Assembly (NCBI RefSeq): GCF_028201475.1
Contig: NZ_CP116383.1
Span: 744,001-808,000, forward strand
Reading direction: 5' to 3'
DNA length: 64,000 bases
From: Vibrio sp. SCSIO 43137
Lineage (GTDB): Bacteria; Pseudomonadota; Gammaproteobacteria; Enterobacterales; Vibrionaceae
This document shows, one piece after another, positions 26,589-34,674 of the stretch. The stretch's first letter is position 1. Every line of letters begins with the position of its first letter. A program made the translations under genes and the position numbers. Below the pieces are notes generated by a model. The model saw only the letters and a list, made by a program, of their open reading frames with translations, searched no databases and had not been told where the DNA came from.

Positions 26589-26863
26589 TACTTCTCCTCC
26601 AGCACTTTAATGCGTGCTGTCAATTGAGCGACCTGCTGCTCCAGTTGGGCAATACGCTCTTCAGCACTGCCGCTTTCGGCTGCAATCTCTACCTTTGGCA
26701 GAGGTTTACTGCTCTTCCAGTTTTTAATTGCGGCAATAATGGCCGGCATTGGCACATTGGATGAGAGCTTAGATTTCACTAAAGCAACGCTGGGCTGTTT
26801 ACCTTGTTGCTCCAGTAACAGAATGGCTTGTTCCAGTTCTGCTGAGACATCTTTGGTCTGCAT
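26588..26863 (-). CDS. Small protein with KfrA-like N-terminus and C-terminal coiled coil
   Basis: 91 residues, not recognised as a named family. Residues about 5-50 ([21 protein letters not shown], then [11 protein letters not shown]) resemble the helix-turn-helix of KfrA-type DNA-binding proteins, in which a small HTH is followed by a coiled coil. Residues 66-91 form a leucine-spaced coiled coil ([24 protein letters not shown]). It is coupled to yaiI by a one-base overlap and is divergent from the CsrB-type RNA gene. DNA binding is inferred from this resemblance only. Confidence 0.7.
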   Translation of the reverse strand: MQTKDVSAELEQAILLLEQQGKQPSVALVKSKLSSNVPMPAIIAAIKNWKSSKPLPKVEIAAESGSAEERIAQLEQQVAQLTARIKVLEEK

Positions 26864-26962
26864 AGGGGGCTCCGTTATTGGGTTTATGAAGGCATAATAG
26901 CGATATCAGTCAAAAGATAAAACCGACACGCTAATGGCAAAGTGCCGATATGGGATTGTCCT

Positions 26963-26980
26963 TGTAAGAGATCTCTCACA
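26963..26980 (+). promoter_or_regulatory. GacA/VarA-type binding box upstream of csrB
   Basis: TGTAAGAGATCTCTCACA is an 18-base near-perfect palindrome with one mismatch to the GacA/UvrY consensus (TGTAAG, 6 bases, CTTACA). It lies about 180 bases before the inferred RNA start. Single half sites follow at 26986-26993 (TGTAAGAG), 27024-27030 (TCTTACA) and 27076-27081 (TGTAAG). VarS/VarA control of Csr RNAs is established in Vibrio. Confidence 0.8.
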
Positions 26981-27106
26981 CTGTATGTAAGAGAAATCGA
27001 TTAAATGACAGGGGATAATCTTGTCTTACATATTTAACTATTTGTTTTTATGTATTATTTAATTAATTGAGTCAATGTAAGTAAAAATACGTATAAACTG
27101 GCCATC

Positions 27107-27134
27107 TTGTTCATAACTCTACATATCGTATTAT
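27107..27134 (+). promoter_or_regulatory. Putative promoter of the CsrB-type RNA
   Basis: TTGTTC (27107-27112), 16 bases, TATTAT (27129-27134). It places the start near 27141, where GTCGACAGG matches the 5' end of E. coli CsrB. The weak -35 fits an activator-dependent promoter. Confidence 0.55.
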
Positions 27135-27140
27135 TAAGTT

Positions 27141-27531
27141 GTCGACAGGAAGTGGACAAGGATTTAAGAATAATCTGGGATAGATTATCTTCAGGATGAA
27201 GTGGGTTGACAGGATTTCAGCCAAAAAGGATTCAGGATTAGCGGGAAGCTAACGTTAGCAGGAAGCTGGCGGTACGGAATGCAAAGGACACCAAAAGGAA
27301 CTGGGCTCAGGACAACATCAGGATGATGTAACGGACACCGCTCAGGGAACAAGTGAAGTGTTCTAGCCGGGAAGCTAGTGAAAAGGATAGTCAGGACACC
27401 GTCAGGAAGGCGAAGAAGGACAGGCTGAAGGATTCAGTACTATTAAGGAAGATGCATGGAGCACCATTAGTAGCCGGATCGCTGCGAGTAAGAGTATAGC
27501 CCCGATGTGAAAGCGTCGGGGCTTTTCTTTT
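27141..27531 (+). ncRNA. csrB: CsrB-family regulatory RNA (CsrA sponge)
   Basis: About 390 nt without an open frame but with about 26 GGA triplets, most as AGGA, CAGGA or GGGA, many in small hairpin loops such as CATCAGGATGATG. This is the hallmark of CsrB/CsrC RNAs that titrate the translational regulator CsrA. It begins with GTCGACAGG, like E. coli CsrB, and ends in a strong intrinsic terminator. It lies between syd and yqcC/truC, the same neighbourhood as E. coli csrB, and has a GacA/VarA box upstream. Vibrio cholerae has three such RNAs; which one this matches I cannot say, so csrB is a family-level name. Confidence 0.92.
27498..27531 (+). terminator. Intrinsic terminator of the CsrB-type RNA
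   Basis: AGCCCCGA (27498-27505) pairs perfectly with TCGGGGCT (27516-27523), followed by TTTCTTTT. Confidence 0.9.
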
Positions 27532-27573
27532 GCCATGAACATCTCTTTCGTCCAGAAATAGCGTGCTGTTATC

Positions 27574-27879
27574 TCAGCTCTCTATGCGGTAGGGAGGAAT
27601 GGCAAAGTTGAGCGGATGGAACCCCTTCATAAATAACTGACCCTGATAACAATCGTCACCAAGGGCAGAAAACTCAAACTGATAAACCGTATGCCAGTAC
27701 CAACGGCCATCCGGTGTTTTTATCTTATGCGCTTTAAGTGCAACGCTTAATAGCTGTAAATCTAACTGGCGGCATTTACGTATAATAGCTGCTTTGGCCA
27801 GTTCAGACTGACGCCTCTGCTGCCAGAACAGAAAACAACCAAAGCTCAATGCGAGAATAGCCAGTAGATTATCTATCAT
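27574..27879 (-). CDS. DUF3301 small membrane-anchored protein
   Basis: 101 residues. An N-terminal hydrophobic segment (IDNLLAILALSFGCFLFW) is likely a membrane anchor, followed by basic residues (QQRRQ, RKCR) on the cytoplasmic side. The rest is a small globular domain (WYWHTVYQFEFSALGDDCYQGQLFMKGF). From memory it belongs to DUF3301, found with a DUF3549 gene in Vibrio and Shewanella relatives. It overlaps the upstream DUF3549 gene by four bases. It is convergent with csrB. Function unknown. Confidence 0.78.
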   Translation of the reverse strand: MIDNLLAILALSFGCFLFWQQRRQSELAKAAIIRKCRQLDLQLLSVALKAHKIKTPDGRWYWHTVYQFEFSALGDDCYQGQLFMKGFHPLNFAIPPYRIES

Positions 27880-28928
27880 GATGGTTTGCTATCCTTTCTG
27901 GTTGTCTGCTGAAGCTGAATCAAAGCCAAAGCCAGCTCTTCTGAAGGGCTGCTGTTTAATAGTGGCAAAAGAACCATTCGAAGGGATGGCTGAGTGACTA
28001 AGTCGGCAAAAATTTGATTAAATAGAGCCTGATTTCCCGTCTGAGCCAGCCGGAGTAAGAACTGTTGTGCAATCGTACCATCTTCTAACGCCTGCCATGA
28101 ACGTCCTGCAATGGCGATAAGTACTTCCTGATGACTAAGACGCGGGCTGGCAAGAATGGCAGAAATCACCTGTTTTAGGGAGGAATCCTGCGCACCAGAC
28201 AGCGCTCTGACATAAGCTGCCAGCAGAAATAGATCCGGGTCTGAGCTTTCTATCTGTTGCTGTGCCAGCTCATTGAGGGTATCAGCCAGCTTTTGTGGTA
28301 ACTCTGTATGCTCTAATGCACCAAGTAGTGCGTATCTTGGTTCCGGAGGAAGGTGTCTGAGTGATTTTCTCAGCATTACACCATTTTGTTCACTTCCCAG
28401 TCTGGCACAGATATCAGTGATGCCCTGAAGACCTACGGTCTGCCATTTATCCCAGCCAAGACCGCCGGAAAAGTAATGCTGTGCATGTTCATAATACTGA
28501 CTGGTAGGTAGATCTAGCTCTGCCCTGATCTGGCTGTGGAAAACCGCCATCTTGTCTTCTGTCGGCTTAAAGGTATATGGGTTGTTTGCCAGCTTTTGCT
28601 GCTTTTCTTCACTCAGATCGCCACCTAAACGGGTTCCCATCGCTTCAAGTACATACTTGATAAAGTTACCTATATCTGACTGCTTCAGCAGGCCTCTCTC
28701 ATCCAGTGGAAACTTAAGGAACCAGATCCATGGCTGTTTCTCACTGTTCCAGTAAGCGATGGCCATATGTGCGTGGCGCTGAAGAGGATACGGGTAGGGC
28801 TGCTGAGCTTTTTCTACATTGGAGAAAAGAGCATTGGAGATAGGAAGAATACGTCTTCCGAGGTCAAAAATTTTATAGTCACAACCGCTATTGGTCAGTA
28901 GTTGCGTCAGTGTATGTATGTTTTCCAT
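27876..28928 (-). CDS. DUF3549 family protein
   Basis: 350 residues, soluble, no signal peptide. The N-terminal part has a distinctive segment (CDYKIFDLGRRILPISNALF and QPWIWFLKFPLDERGLLKQ). The C-terminal half is a run of helical repeats of about 30-35 residues rich in Leu and Ala (for example LPPEPRYALLGALEHTELPQ), reminiscent of HEAT-like solenoids. I recall it as DUF3549. It is divergent from yqcC across 86 bases and coupled to the DUF3301 gene downstream. Function unknown; a helical scaffold for a partner is only a guess. Confidence 0.78.
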   Translation of the reverse strand: MENIHTLTQLLTNSGCDYKIFDLGRRILPISNALFSNVEKAQQPYPYPLQRHAHMAIAYWNSEKQPWIWFLKFPLDERGLLKQSDIGNFIKYVLEAMGTRLGGDLSEEKQQKLANNPYTFKPTEDKMAVFHSQIRAELDLPTSQYYEHAQHYFSGGLGWDKWQTVGLQGITDICARLGSEQNGVMLRKSLRHLPPEPRYALLGALEHTELPQKLADTLNELAQQQIESSDPDLFLLAAYVRALSGAQDSSLKQVISAILASPRLSHQEVLIAIAGRSWQALEDGTIAQQFLLRLAQTGNQALFNQIFADLVTQPSLRMVLLPLLNSSPSEELALALIQLQQTTRKDSKPS

Positions 28929-29014
28929 CTGCCCGTTATCATTTGCTCTATTGGTATTAGCTTAATAAATGGTACTCTTAGCGCAAATTTCAAGGTGCTA
29001 CACAGATAAAAGCG

Positions 29015-29326
29015 ATGCAGGTGTCAAACTCATACTCAGAATTGCTGACTTTACTGGAACAACAGCTGAGACAGTCCGGGCTATGGAAGCAGCAGCCTCC
29101 GACGGCTGAAGCCTTATCCAGCCGGCAACCCTTTGCATTAGATACCCTTTCTCCGCAGCAGTGGCTGCAATGGATTTTTATTCCGCGGGTCAGTCAGATG
29201 CTGAATAACGGGGAAGACATTAAGGGCTTTTGCATTTCTCCCTATTTTGAAGAAGTATGGAAATCACAGAAAGAGAAAGCGGAGTTAATAGAAACCTTGC
29301 AGGCTATCGATAAGGTGGGCGCATGA
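29015..29326 (+). CDS. yqcC: YqcC family protein (DUF446)
   Basis: 103 residues, helical and acidic. It has the YqcC pattern: LLTLLEQQLRQSGLW at the start, then FALDTLSPQQWLQWIFIPRVSQML, and FCISPYFEEVWK near the end. Function is not established. Its stop overlaps the truC start by four bases. The yqcC-truC pair next to csrB is conserved in E. coli. Confidence 0.9.
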   Translation: MQVSNSYSELLTLLEQQLRQSGLWKQQPPTAEALSSRQPFALDTLSPQQWLQWIFIPRVSQMLNNGEDIKGFCISPYFEEVWKSQKEKAELIETLQAIDKVGA

Positions 29327-30060
29327 TCTTAGACGTTGTTTATCAGGATGAGTATCTTATCGCGGTAAACAAGCCGGCCGGAATGCTGGTGCACCGCTCG
29401 TGGCTGGATAAGCATGAAACGGAGTTTGTTATGCAGACGCTCCGGGATCAGATTGGTCAGCATGTTTTTCCGCTGCACCGCTTGGATCGCCCTACATCGG
29501 GAGTGCTTTTTTTTGCTCTTTCCAGTGAGGTTGCCTCTGATGTGATGCCTATGTTTGCTAACCACGAGATGCAGAAGACTTATCACGCTATTGTACGTGG
29601 CTGGATTGAACAAGGGGATGTTCTGGATTATCCGTTAAAGGAAGAGCTGGATAAGATTGCTGATAAGTTTGTCAGTCAGGAACAAGAGGCCAAGGAAGCT
29701 ATCACAGAATACAAACCTCTGGCTAAGGTTGAAGTTCCGCACTCGACGGGACGTTATCCAACCAGTCGCTATAGCCTGATTGAACTACAGCCGAAAACCG
29801 GCCGCAAACATCAACTGCGGCGACATATGGCTCACCTGAGACATCCGATTGTTGGCGATACCACTCATGGAGATGGTAAGCATAATCGCCTGTTCAGGGA
29901 ACACTATGATGCGCGTCGGTTATTGCTACACGCAACGGAGCTGAGTTTTGTTCACCCTTATAGTAAAGAGCGGATCGTGATCAAAGCAGGCTTTGATGAG
30001 ATTTGGCAGCGGCTATTTAGTGAGTTTGGCTGGCCGTCAGAAATTTCCGGACAAGAATAA
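29323..30060 (+). CDS. truC: tRNA pseudouridine(65) synthase TruC
   Basis: A 245-residue RluA/RsuA-superfamily pseudouridine synthase. The catalytic aspartate is Asp55 in LHRLDRPTSGVLFFALS. The KPAGMLVHRS motif near residue 17 and QPKTGRKHQLRRHMAHLRHPIVGD in the second half are family signatures. It modifies U65 in the T-stem of certain tRNAs. The start is coupled to yqcC through an ATGA overlap. A bidirectional terminator follows. Confidence 0.94.
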   Translation: MILDVVYQDEYLIAVNKPAGMLVHRSWLDKHETEFVMQTLRDQIGQHVFPLHRLDRPTSGVLFFALSSEVASDVMPMFANHEMQKTYHAIVRGWIEQGDVLDYPLKEELDKIADKFVSQEQEAKEAITEYKPLAKVEVPHSTGRYPTSRYSLIELQPKTGRKHQLRRHMAHLRHPIVGDTTHGDGKHNRLFREHYDARRLLLHATELSFVHPYSKERIVIKAGFDEIWQRLFSEFGWPSEISGQE

Positions 30061-30086
30061 AAAAGGGCAGATGATTGTCTGCCCTT
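30058..30086 (-). terminator. Bidirectional terminator between truC and the DUF3461 gene
   Basis: AAGGGCAGA (30063-30071) and TCTGCCCTT (30078-30086) form a perfect 9-bp stem. On the minus strand the stem runs into TTTTTT, ideal for the DUF3461 gene. On the plus strand ATCAATTAAT follows. Confidence 0.85.
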
Positions 30087-30103
30087 ATCAATTAATCTAA
30101 TAT

Positions 30104-30487
30104 CTAATCCAGCTTTTCTAAATCCGCTTCGATTTCCTGAATCTTGCTGGCGACCACTTTTTCAAGATGACGCAGATCCGTCAGAATTTTCTGTTTCAGA
30201 TCTTTACCTTTAAGCATTTCAGGGCGGGTGATGCTGTTCAGTTCATCGATCACCAGAGTTAGGTTGCGGTTAATCTCAGTCACCTCTTTATACTGGTGCG
30301 TACCACTGTCTACCAGTACATTCTTAACCTGTCTCGGGTATTTAAATTTTACACTTTTCGCAAACAGCTCTCCTTTCTGCTTGTGAAAATAGATTTTCAA
30401 CACATCCTTGTGAGCTTCCTGACGCAATGAGTAGCGTTCGATTTGTTTAGGATCATGAATCCCAAGACCAGTCAGGTTTGGATACAT
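30104..30487 (-). CDS. DUF3461 family protein
   Basis: 127 residues, soluble, highly charged. The N-terminus [24 protein letters not shown] and the following [25 protein letters not shown] fit DUF3461 as I remember it. The C-terminal half is helical with coiled-coil character (residues about 75-125). No function is known to me. It lies downstream of glnD on the same strand, separated by 146 bases, so it may have its own promoter. Confidence 0.82.
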   Translation of the reverse strand: MYPNLTGLGIHDPKQIERYSLRQEAHKDVLKIYFHKQKGELFAKSVKFKYPRQVKNVLVDSGTHQYKEVTEINRNLTLVIDELNSITRPEMLKGKDLKQKILTDLRHLEKVVASKIQEIEADLEKLD

Positions 30488-30633
30488 AAGTTACCTCATA
30501 ACAGTTGTGTTATTAGCTCAATGTGTGTTCCTAAACTGTAGCAGCCTAATTGCGTGGTAGATAGCTGATATTTCATCCAAAAAACAGAGTTGTGAACGAG
30601 ATCGTTTTTCTAAATTGGCGAAAGAACATTCAT

Positions 30634-33258
30634 CTATTCAGGTGTTAGATCTTCGATATTTTTCACTAGTAATTCACGTAGAGTATTTTGATCTTCATCG
30701 TTCAGACGCCCGCCACTGGCAGAAGTGAGAATAAAAAGGTCTTCTGCCCGCTCACCCATGGTGGTGATTTTGGCGGCATGCAGGTTGATACCTAAGGCGG
30801 AAAATGTACCGCCCACTGTTGCAAGCAGGCCGGGAGTATCAAGGGCTACCAGTTCCATCAGGGTGCGTTTTTTAGTTTTAGTCGGAATAAAGTCAACCTG
30901 AGTTTTTACCTTAAAGTGAATCAAGTTTCTCGGTGTACGGCGCAGGCGCATTTTTCTTTTGCTTGAGTCCAGAACAACGGTACGGATACTGTCACTGATA
31001 ACCTGATGACACTCTTCTTCGATAGGTTGGCCGTTTTGATCCAGCACCATAAAGGTATCTAACGCATAACCATCCTTGCTGGTCATAACCTGAGCGTCAT
31101 GAACACTAAGATTACGCCGGTCTAATTCGGCAACAATAGTGGCGAAAAGAGCAGATTGATCTCGGCAATAGACAAATATTTCTGAGCCTCCCCGTGTGGC
31201 TTTCTTGCTGATTAGCACAAGGGTCTGATCTTTATCATCATTCTGTAGCAGATGGCTGCCGTGCCAGGCGATCTGTTTATGGGTATGTCGCAAAAAATAA
31301 TCAGCTTTAAACCTTTGCCATAACAGTTCAATCTCCCGGGCTGAATACCCCTCTTTTCTCAACAGGGCAGAAGCCAACTGTTGATTGTGGCGAATCCGAT
31401 CCCGCACGTCGACAGGATTCTCTAACCCTCTTCTTAATGCCCTCTGGGTTGAATGGTACAGTTCTGCCAGCAGAGTTCTTTTCCAGCTGTTCCAGAGTTC
31501 CGGGTTGGTGGCACATATATCGGCAACGGTGAGGCAGACTAAATGATCAAGGTACTCTTCATCACGGACGGTTTTGGCAAATCCGGCAATAACATCAGGA
31601 TCATAGATATCTCGTCTCTGTGCGGTTACCGACATCAGAAGGTGATTTAACACCAGCCAGGAAACCAGTTTTGCTTCCGGCTTAGATAACCCGTGTTCAA
31701 TACAGAAGTTATACGCCTCGACGGCACCTATTTCTGAGTGATCTCCGCCTTTCCCTTTGCCGATATCGTGGAAAATACCGGCAATAATCAGCAACTCTTT
31801 TTTCTGAATTCTGGGGTAAAGCTCGCAGCAGATAGGGTGCTTGTTATGGTTGTCTGCAAAACTGAATGAGTGTAGGTGCTTAAGCAGGCGCATACTGTGC
31901 TCATCAACGGTGTAGACATGGAACAGATCAAACTGCATCTGTCCGACTATCTGGCTCCATTGTGGCAGATAGGCAGCAAGAACGCCTAACTTATGCATCA
32001 GGGTAAAGGCTCTGTGCAGGGCGTTGGGGTGACGGCACAGGGTCATAAATTTTTCCCGCGCTTCCGGAATAGTATGTAGAAACTTGTTCAGGCGTCTTCT
32101 TGCGGTTCTTAACTGGCGAAGGGTAGACGGAGCAACACTGTCGATACTGGAGTCGTTAGCGATATGAATAAACATATCCAATATGGTCTCCGGCCTCGCC
32201 TGAAACAGCGCCGGTTTTCTGGCCTCAATAAGCCCCCCTCGACGCTGGAAGTCATCATCCAGAATCTCTGCTTCTGCTTGCTCCCCTTCATTAAGAATGG
32301 CCTGATTAAAGAGCTTAATCAGCATCTTATTCAGTTCGGCTACTCTTCGCAGGGTGCGGTAGAACTCTTTCATCATCATTTCAACCGGAATATTGCCTGT
32401 TCCGGTAAAGCCGAGATGTTCTGCCACCTGAGCCTGATGGGCAAAGGTAAGCCGGTTGTCGTAACGTTTCAGTTCAATATGCAGAGCAAAGCGAACCCGC
32501 CAGAGAAAATCCTGACACTCCTGCAGTTCCCGGTACTCGCCGTCGGTCAGAAAGCCATATTTGCTCATTTCCAGCAGGGAAGTGGCGCCAAAATGTCTTC
32601 GGGCGATCCAGCTTAAGGTGTGTATATCGCGCAGACCGCCTGGGCTGGATTTAATATCCGGTTCGAGGTTGTAGGTGGTGTCGTGATACCGGGCGTGCCT
32701 GTCTTTTTGCTCTTTAATTTTTGCCTGATAAAAATCTTCACTCGGCCAGAAATTTTCTGAGTGAATGAGTAGTTTCAGGTTATGAAATACCTCTTCGCTG
32801 CCACATAAAAAGCGAGCTTCCTGAAGGTTAGTGGCTACAGTAAGATCTTCTTTGCCTACTTTGATGCACTCATCCATGGTGCGCACGGCATGGCCGACTT
32901 CCAGTTTGAGATCCCAGAGCAGGGTAATAAACTCACTGACTTTTTCGCCCTGCTCATCTGTGATCTCTTGTTCCGACAATACAAGAATATCTATATCTGA
33001 CAATGGGTGTAGTTCACCCCGGCCATACCCCCCGACAGCGATCAGGCAGAGATCTTCAACTTCAGTAAAACCAAAATAGCGCCATAAACGATGTAATAGC
33101 TGATCCATATAATCAGAGCGGTCAAACACCAGATCAGTGACAGAGTGGCGCTGAATAAAAGACGTTTTCTGATATTCAGTGAGTTTATCGAGTTGTTGCT
33201 TAAGGGTTACCGGTGTGATTTGGGAATCAACAAACTTTAACGGTGATAAATAGGGCAT
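30634..33258 (-). CDS. glnD: Bifunctional PII uridylyltransferase / uridylyl-removing enzyme
   Basis: 874 residues. The nucleotidyltransferase core has the GG/D-x-D motif AVGGYGRGELHPLSDIDILVL (Asp88, Asp90). Next are a linker, an HD domain with IFHDIGKGKGGDHSEIG that removes UMP, and two C-terminal ACT domains (about 690-770 and 800-870) that sense glutamine. GlnD uridylylates PII (GlnB, encoded at about 56 kb in this window) on Tyr51 under nitrogen limitation and reverses this when glutamine is high. The length is typical. map is upstream on the same strand, the usual map-glnD order. Confidence 0.97.
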   Translation of the reverse strand: MPYLSPLKFVDSQITPVTLKQQLDKLTEYQKTSFIQRHSVTDLVFDRSDYMDQLLHRLWRYFGFTEVEDLCLIAVGGYGRGELHPLSDIDILVLSEQEITDEQGEKVSEFITLLWDLKLEVGHAVRTMDECIKVGKEDLTVATNLQEARFLCGSEEVFHNLKLLIHSENFWPSEDFYQAKIKEQKDRHARYHDTTYNLEPDIKSSPGGLRDIHTLSWIARRHFGATSLLEMSKYGFLTDGEYRELQECQDFLWRVRFALHIELKRYDNRLTFAHQAQVAEHLGFTGTGNIPVEMMMKEFYRTLRRVAELNKMLIKLFNQAILNEGEQAEAEILDDDFQRRGGLIEARKPALFQARPETILDMFIHIANDSSIDSVAPSTLRQLRTARRRLNKFLHTIPEAREKFMTLCRHPNALHRAFTLMHKLGVLAAYLPQWSQIVGQMQFDLFHVYTVDEHSMRLLKHLHSFSFADNHNKHPICCELYPRIQKKELLIIAGIFHDIGKGKGGDHSEIGAVEAYNFCIEHGLSKPEAKLVSWLVLNHLLMSVTAQRRDIYDPDVIAGFAKTVRDEEYLDHLVCLTVADICATNPELWNSWKRTLLAELYHSTQRALRRGLENPVDVRDRIRHNQQLASALLRKEGYSAREIELLWQRFKADYFLRHTHKQIAWHGSHLLQNDDKDQTLVLISKKATRGGSEIFVYCRDQSALFATIVAELDRRNLSVHDAQVMTSKDGYALDTFMVLDQNGQPIEEECHQVISDSIRTVVLDSSKRKMRLRRTPRNLIHFKVKTQVDFIPTKTKKRTLMELVALDTPGLLATVGGTFSALGINLHAAKITTMGERAEDLFILTSASGGRLNDEDQNTLRELLVKNIEDLTPE

Positions 33259-33354
33259 CTAACGCATCCATGCAGATTTTTGAAACTTTTATCAATCTAC
33301 CAGCACTGACTTAGTGTGCCAATGGTTTAAGGGAATGTTTTCAGGGCTGGCTGA

Positions 33355-33382
33355 AAGAAAAATCCCTGCCGGAGCAGGGATT
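33355..33382 (-). terminator. Intrinsic terminator after map
   Basis: AATCCCTGC (33361-33369) and GCAGGGATT (33374-33382) form a perfect 9-bp stem. On the minus strand TTTTTC follows the stem, so map is probably terminated before glnD. Confidence 0.85.
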
Positions 33383-33386
33383 GAAA

Positions 33387-34250
33387 TTATTTGTTGATCA
33401 TCAGGCGGGGAATGGTCTCTTCTTCCCTCAGGGTGAGAACTTCACAACCGTTCTCTGTTACCAATATGGTGTGTTCCCACTGAGCTGAGTTCTTGCCGTC
33501 TCCGGTATATACTGTCCAGTCATCTTCCAGGTCAACACTACAACCGAACTTACCAGCGTTAATCATAGGTTCGATGGTAAAAATCATACCGGGTTTAAGA
33601 ACACGCCTGTCGCTGTTTTTGTAATGGACAACCTGAGGCTCTTCATGGAACTCATTACCTATACCGTGTCCGCAGAAGTCTTTAACAATGGAGAACCTTG
33701 GTGTGACACCTTTAATGTACTTCTGAATAGTCGTACCGATATCGCCAACGGTAATGCCCGGTTTCACTTTACGCATAGCGGTGTAAAGTGACTCTTGTGC
33801 AACCATGCATAGACGTTTGTCAGCAGGAGAGACATCGCCGACATAAAACATTTTAGAGGTATCGCCGTGATAGCCTTTTGGCCGTGTTTTCAGTGACGCA
33901 TTTTTATCATCGGGAATGATCACAGTAATATCGACGTTTACGATATCACCGTCTTTCAAAATGCCCGGTTTGTCTTTACCTGTAGTGCCTATTTCGTCTT
34001 TGCTGGCCGGTATACCGTGGCAGACAATATGGTTAACAGAAGTACAGATGGACTTTGGGAAACCGTGATAATCGAGCGGTGCCGGGTAGGCGCCATTGTC
34101 GATGATATATTTATAACAGATCTGATCTAACTCTTCTGTGGTAACCCCCGGTTTTACATAGGGCTCAATCATTTCTAGAACTTGTGCGGCCAGCTTTCCT
34201 GCCACTCTCATTTTCTCAATTTCTTGTTCTGTTTTGATTTTTATAGTCAT
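33387..34250 (-). CDS. map: Type I methionine aminopeptidase
   Basis: A 287-residue metallopeptidase of the pita-bread fold that removes the initiator methionine. The five metal ligands are visible: Asp107 (VNVDITV), Asp130 (YHGDTSKMF), His195 (CGHGIGNEFHEEP), Glu227 (IEPMINAG) and Glu259 (AQWEHTILV), with the substrate-site His79. Compared with the 264-residue E. coli enzyme it carries two extra loops around residues 84-97 and 113-126, close to the active site. Similar insertions occur in other Vibrio Map proteins as I recall. It is divergent from rpsB. Confidence 0.96.
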   Translation of the reverse strand: MTIKIKTEQEIEKMRVAGKLAAQVLEMIEPYVKPGVTTEELDQICYKYIIDNGAYPAPLDYHGFPKSICTSVNHIVCHGIPASKDEIGTTGKDKPGILKDGDIVNVDITVIIPDDKNASLKTRPKGYHGDTSKMFYVGDVSPADKRLCMVAQESLYTAMRKVKPGITVGDIGTTIQKYIKGVTPRFSIVKDFCGHGIGNEFHEEPQVVHYKNSDRRVLKPGMIFTIEPMINAGKFGCSVDLEDDWTVYTGDGKNSAQWEHTILVTENGCEVLTLREEETIPRLMINK

Positions 34251-34483
34251 CTATTTATCTCAGCGCGGTTGCGCTTATTCTTCATGCAAATTAACTATCT
34301 ATTACTTCTATTTTACGTTGAAAAAGCATAACTGCAATTGAATCTTATACTCAATTGGCTTCCCTTTGTTGAGTTATGGCTGTGACAGTGGCTTGAACGA
34401 GCGGGTAAAGGTCTAGTTTTCTCAATAAGTAAAATATGCAGCAGAAGTTAGAGTTTTTCTGGTAATTCAGGGCGAAATTGTGG

Positions 34484-34489
34484 TATAAA
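34484..34489 (+). promoter_or_regulatory. Probable rpsB promoter -10 box with stringent-type discriminator
   Basis: TATAAA followed by GCGCGCCG, a GC-rich discriminator typical of stringently controlled ribosomal promoters. The start would be near 34497, giving a leader of about 178 nt. No consensus -35 is seen at the usual distance. Confidence 0.55.
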
Positions 34490-34582
34490 GCGCGCCGAAG
34501 TCTGGAACTGTTCTCTTCATCTGTTTCATGATGGCGAAGCAGCTTCACTTCATTAACTAATATTTTTAATCTCACACACGTA

Positions 34583-34661
34583 CCGACACATGTTCCGGGG
34601 TGCTTTAACAATTCGATTGGTTAAAGTCGGACACATGGGGTATGTGGAGGCCTAACCCCAT
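34583..34661 (+). promoter_or_regulatory. rpsB leader RNA (S2 autoregulatory, t44-like)
   Basis: The leader holds three nested helices. CCGAC (34583-34587) pairs with GTCGG (34626-34630). CTTTAAC (34603-34609) pairs with GTTAAAG (34620-34626). ATGGGGT (34635-34641) pairs with ACCCCAT (34655-34661) just before the ribosome-binding site. The rpsB leader of gammaproteobacteria is the known site of S2 feedback repression of rpsB-tsf and corresponds to the t44 RNA. The remaining bases of the 424-base map/rpsB gap are promoter and spacer; I see no gene. Confidence 0.72.
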
Positions 34662-34674
34662 AGAGGATTTTAAA

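Noticed and set aside
34351..34611. Open frame of 86 codons on the minus strand upstream of rpsB
   Set aside because: It covers the rpsB promoter and leader RNA, has no family resemblance and no ribosome-binding site that stands out.
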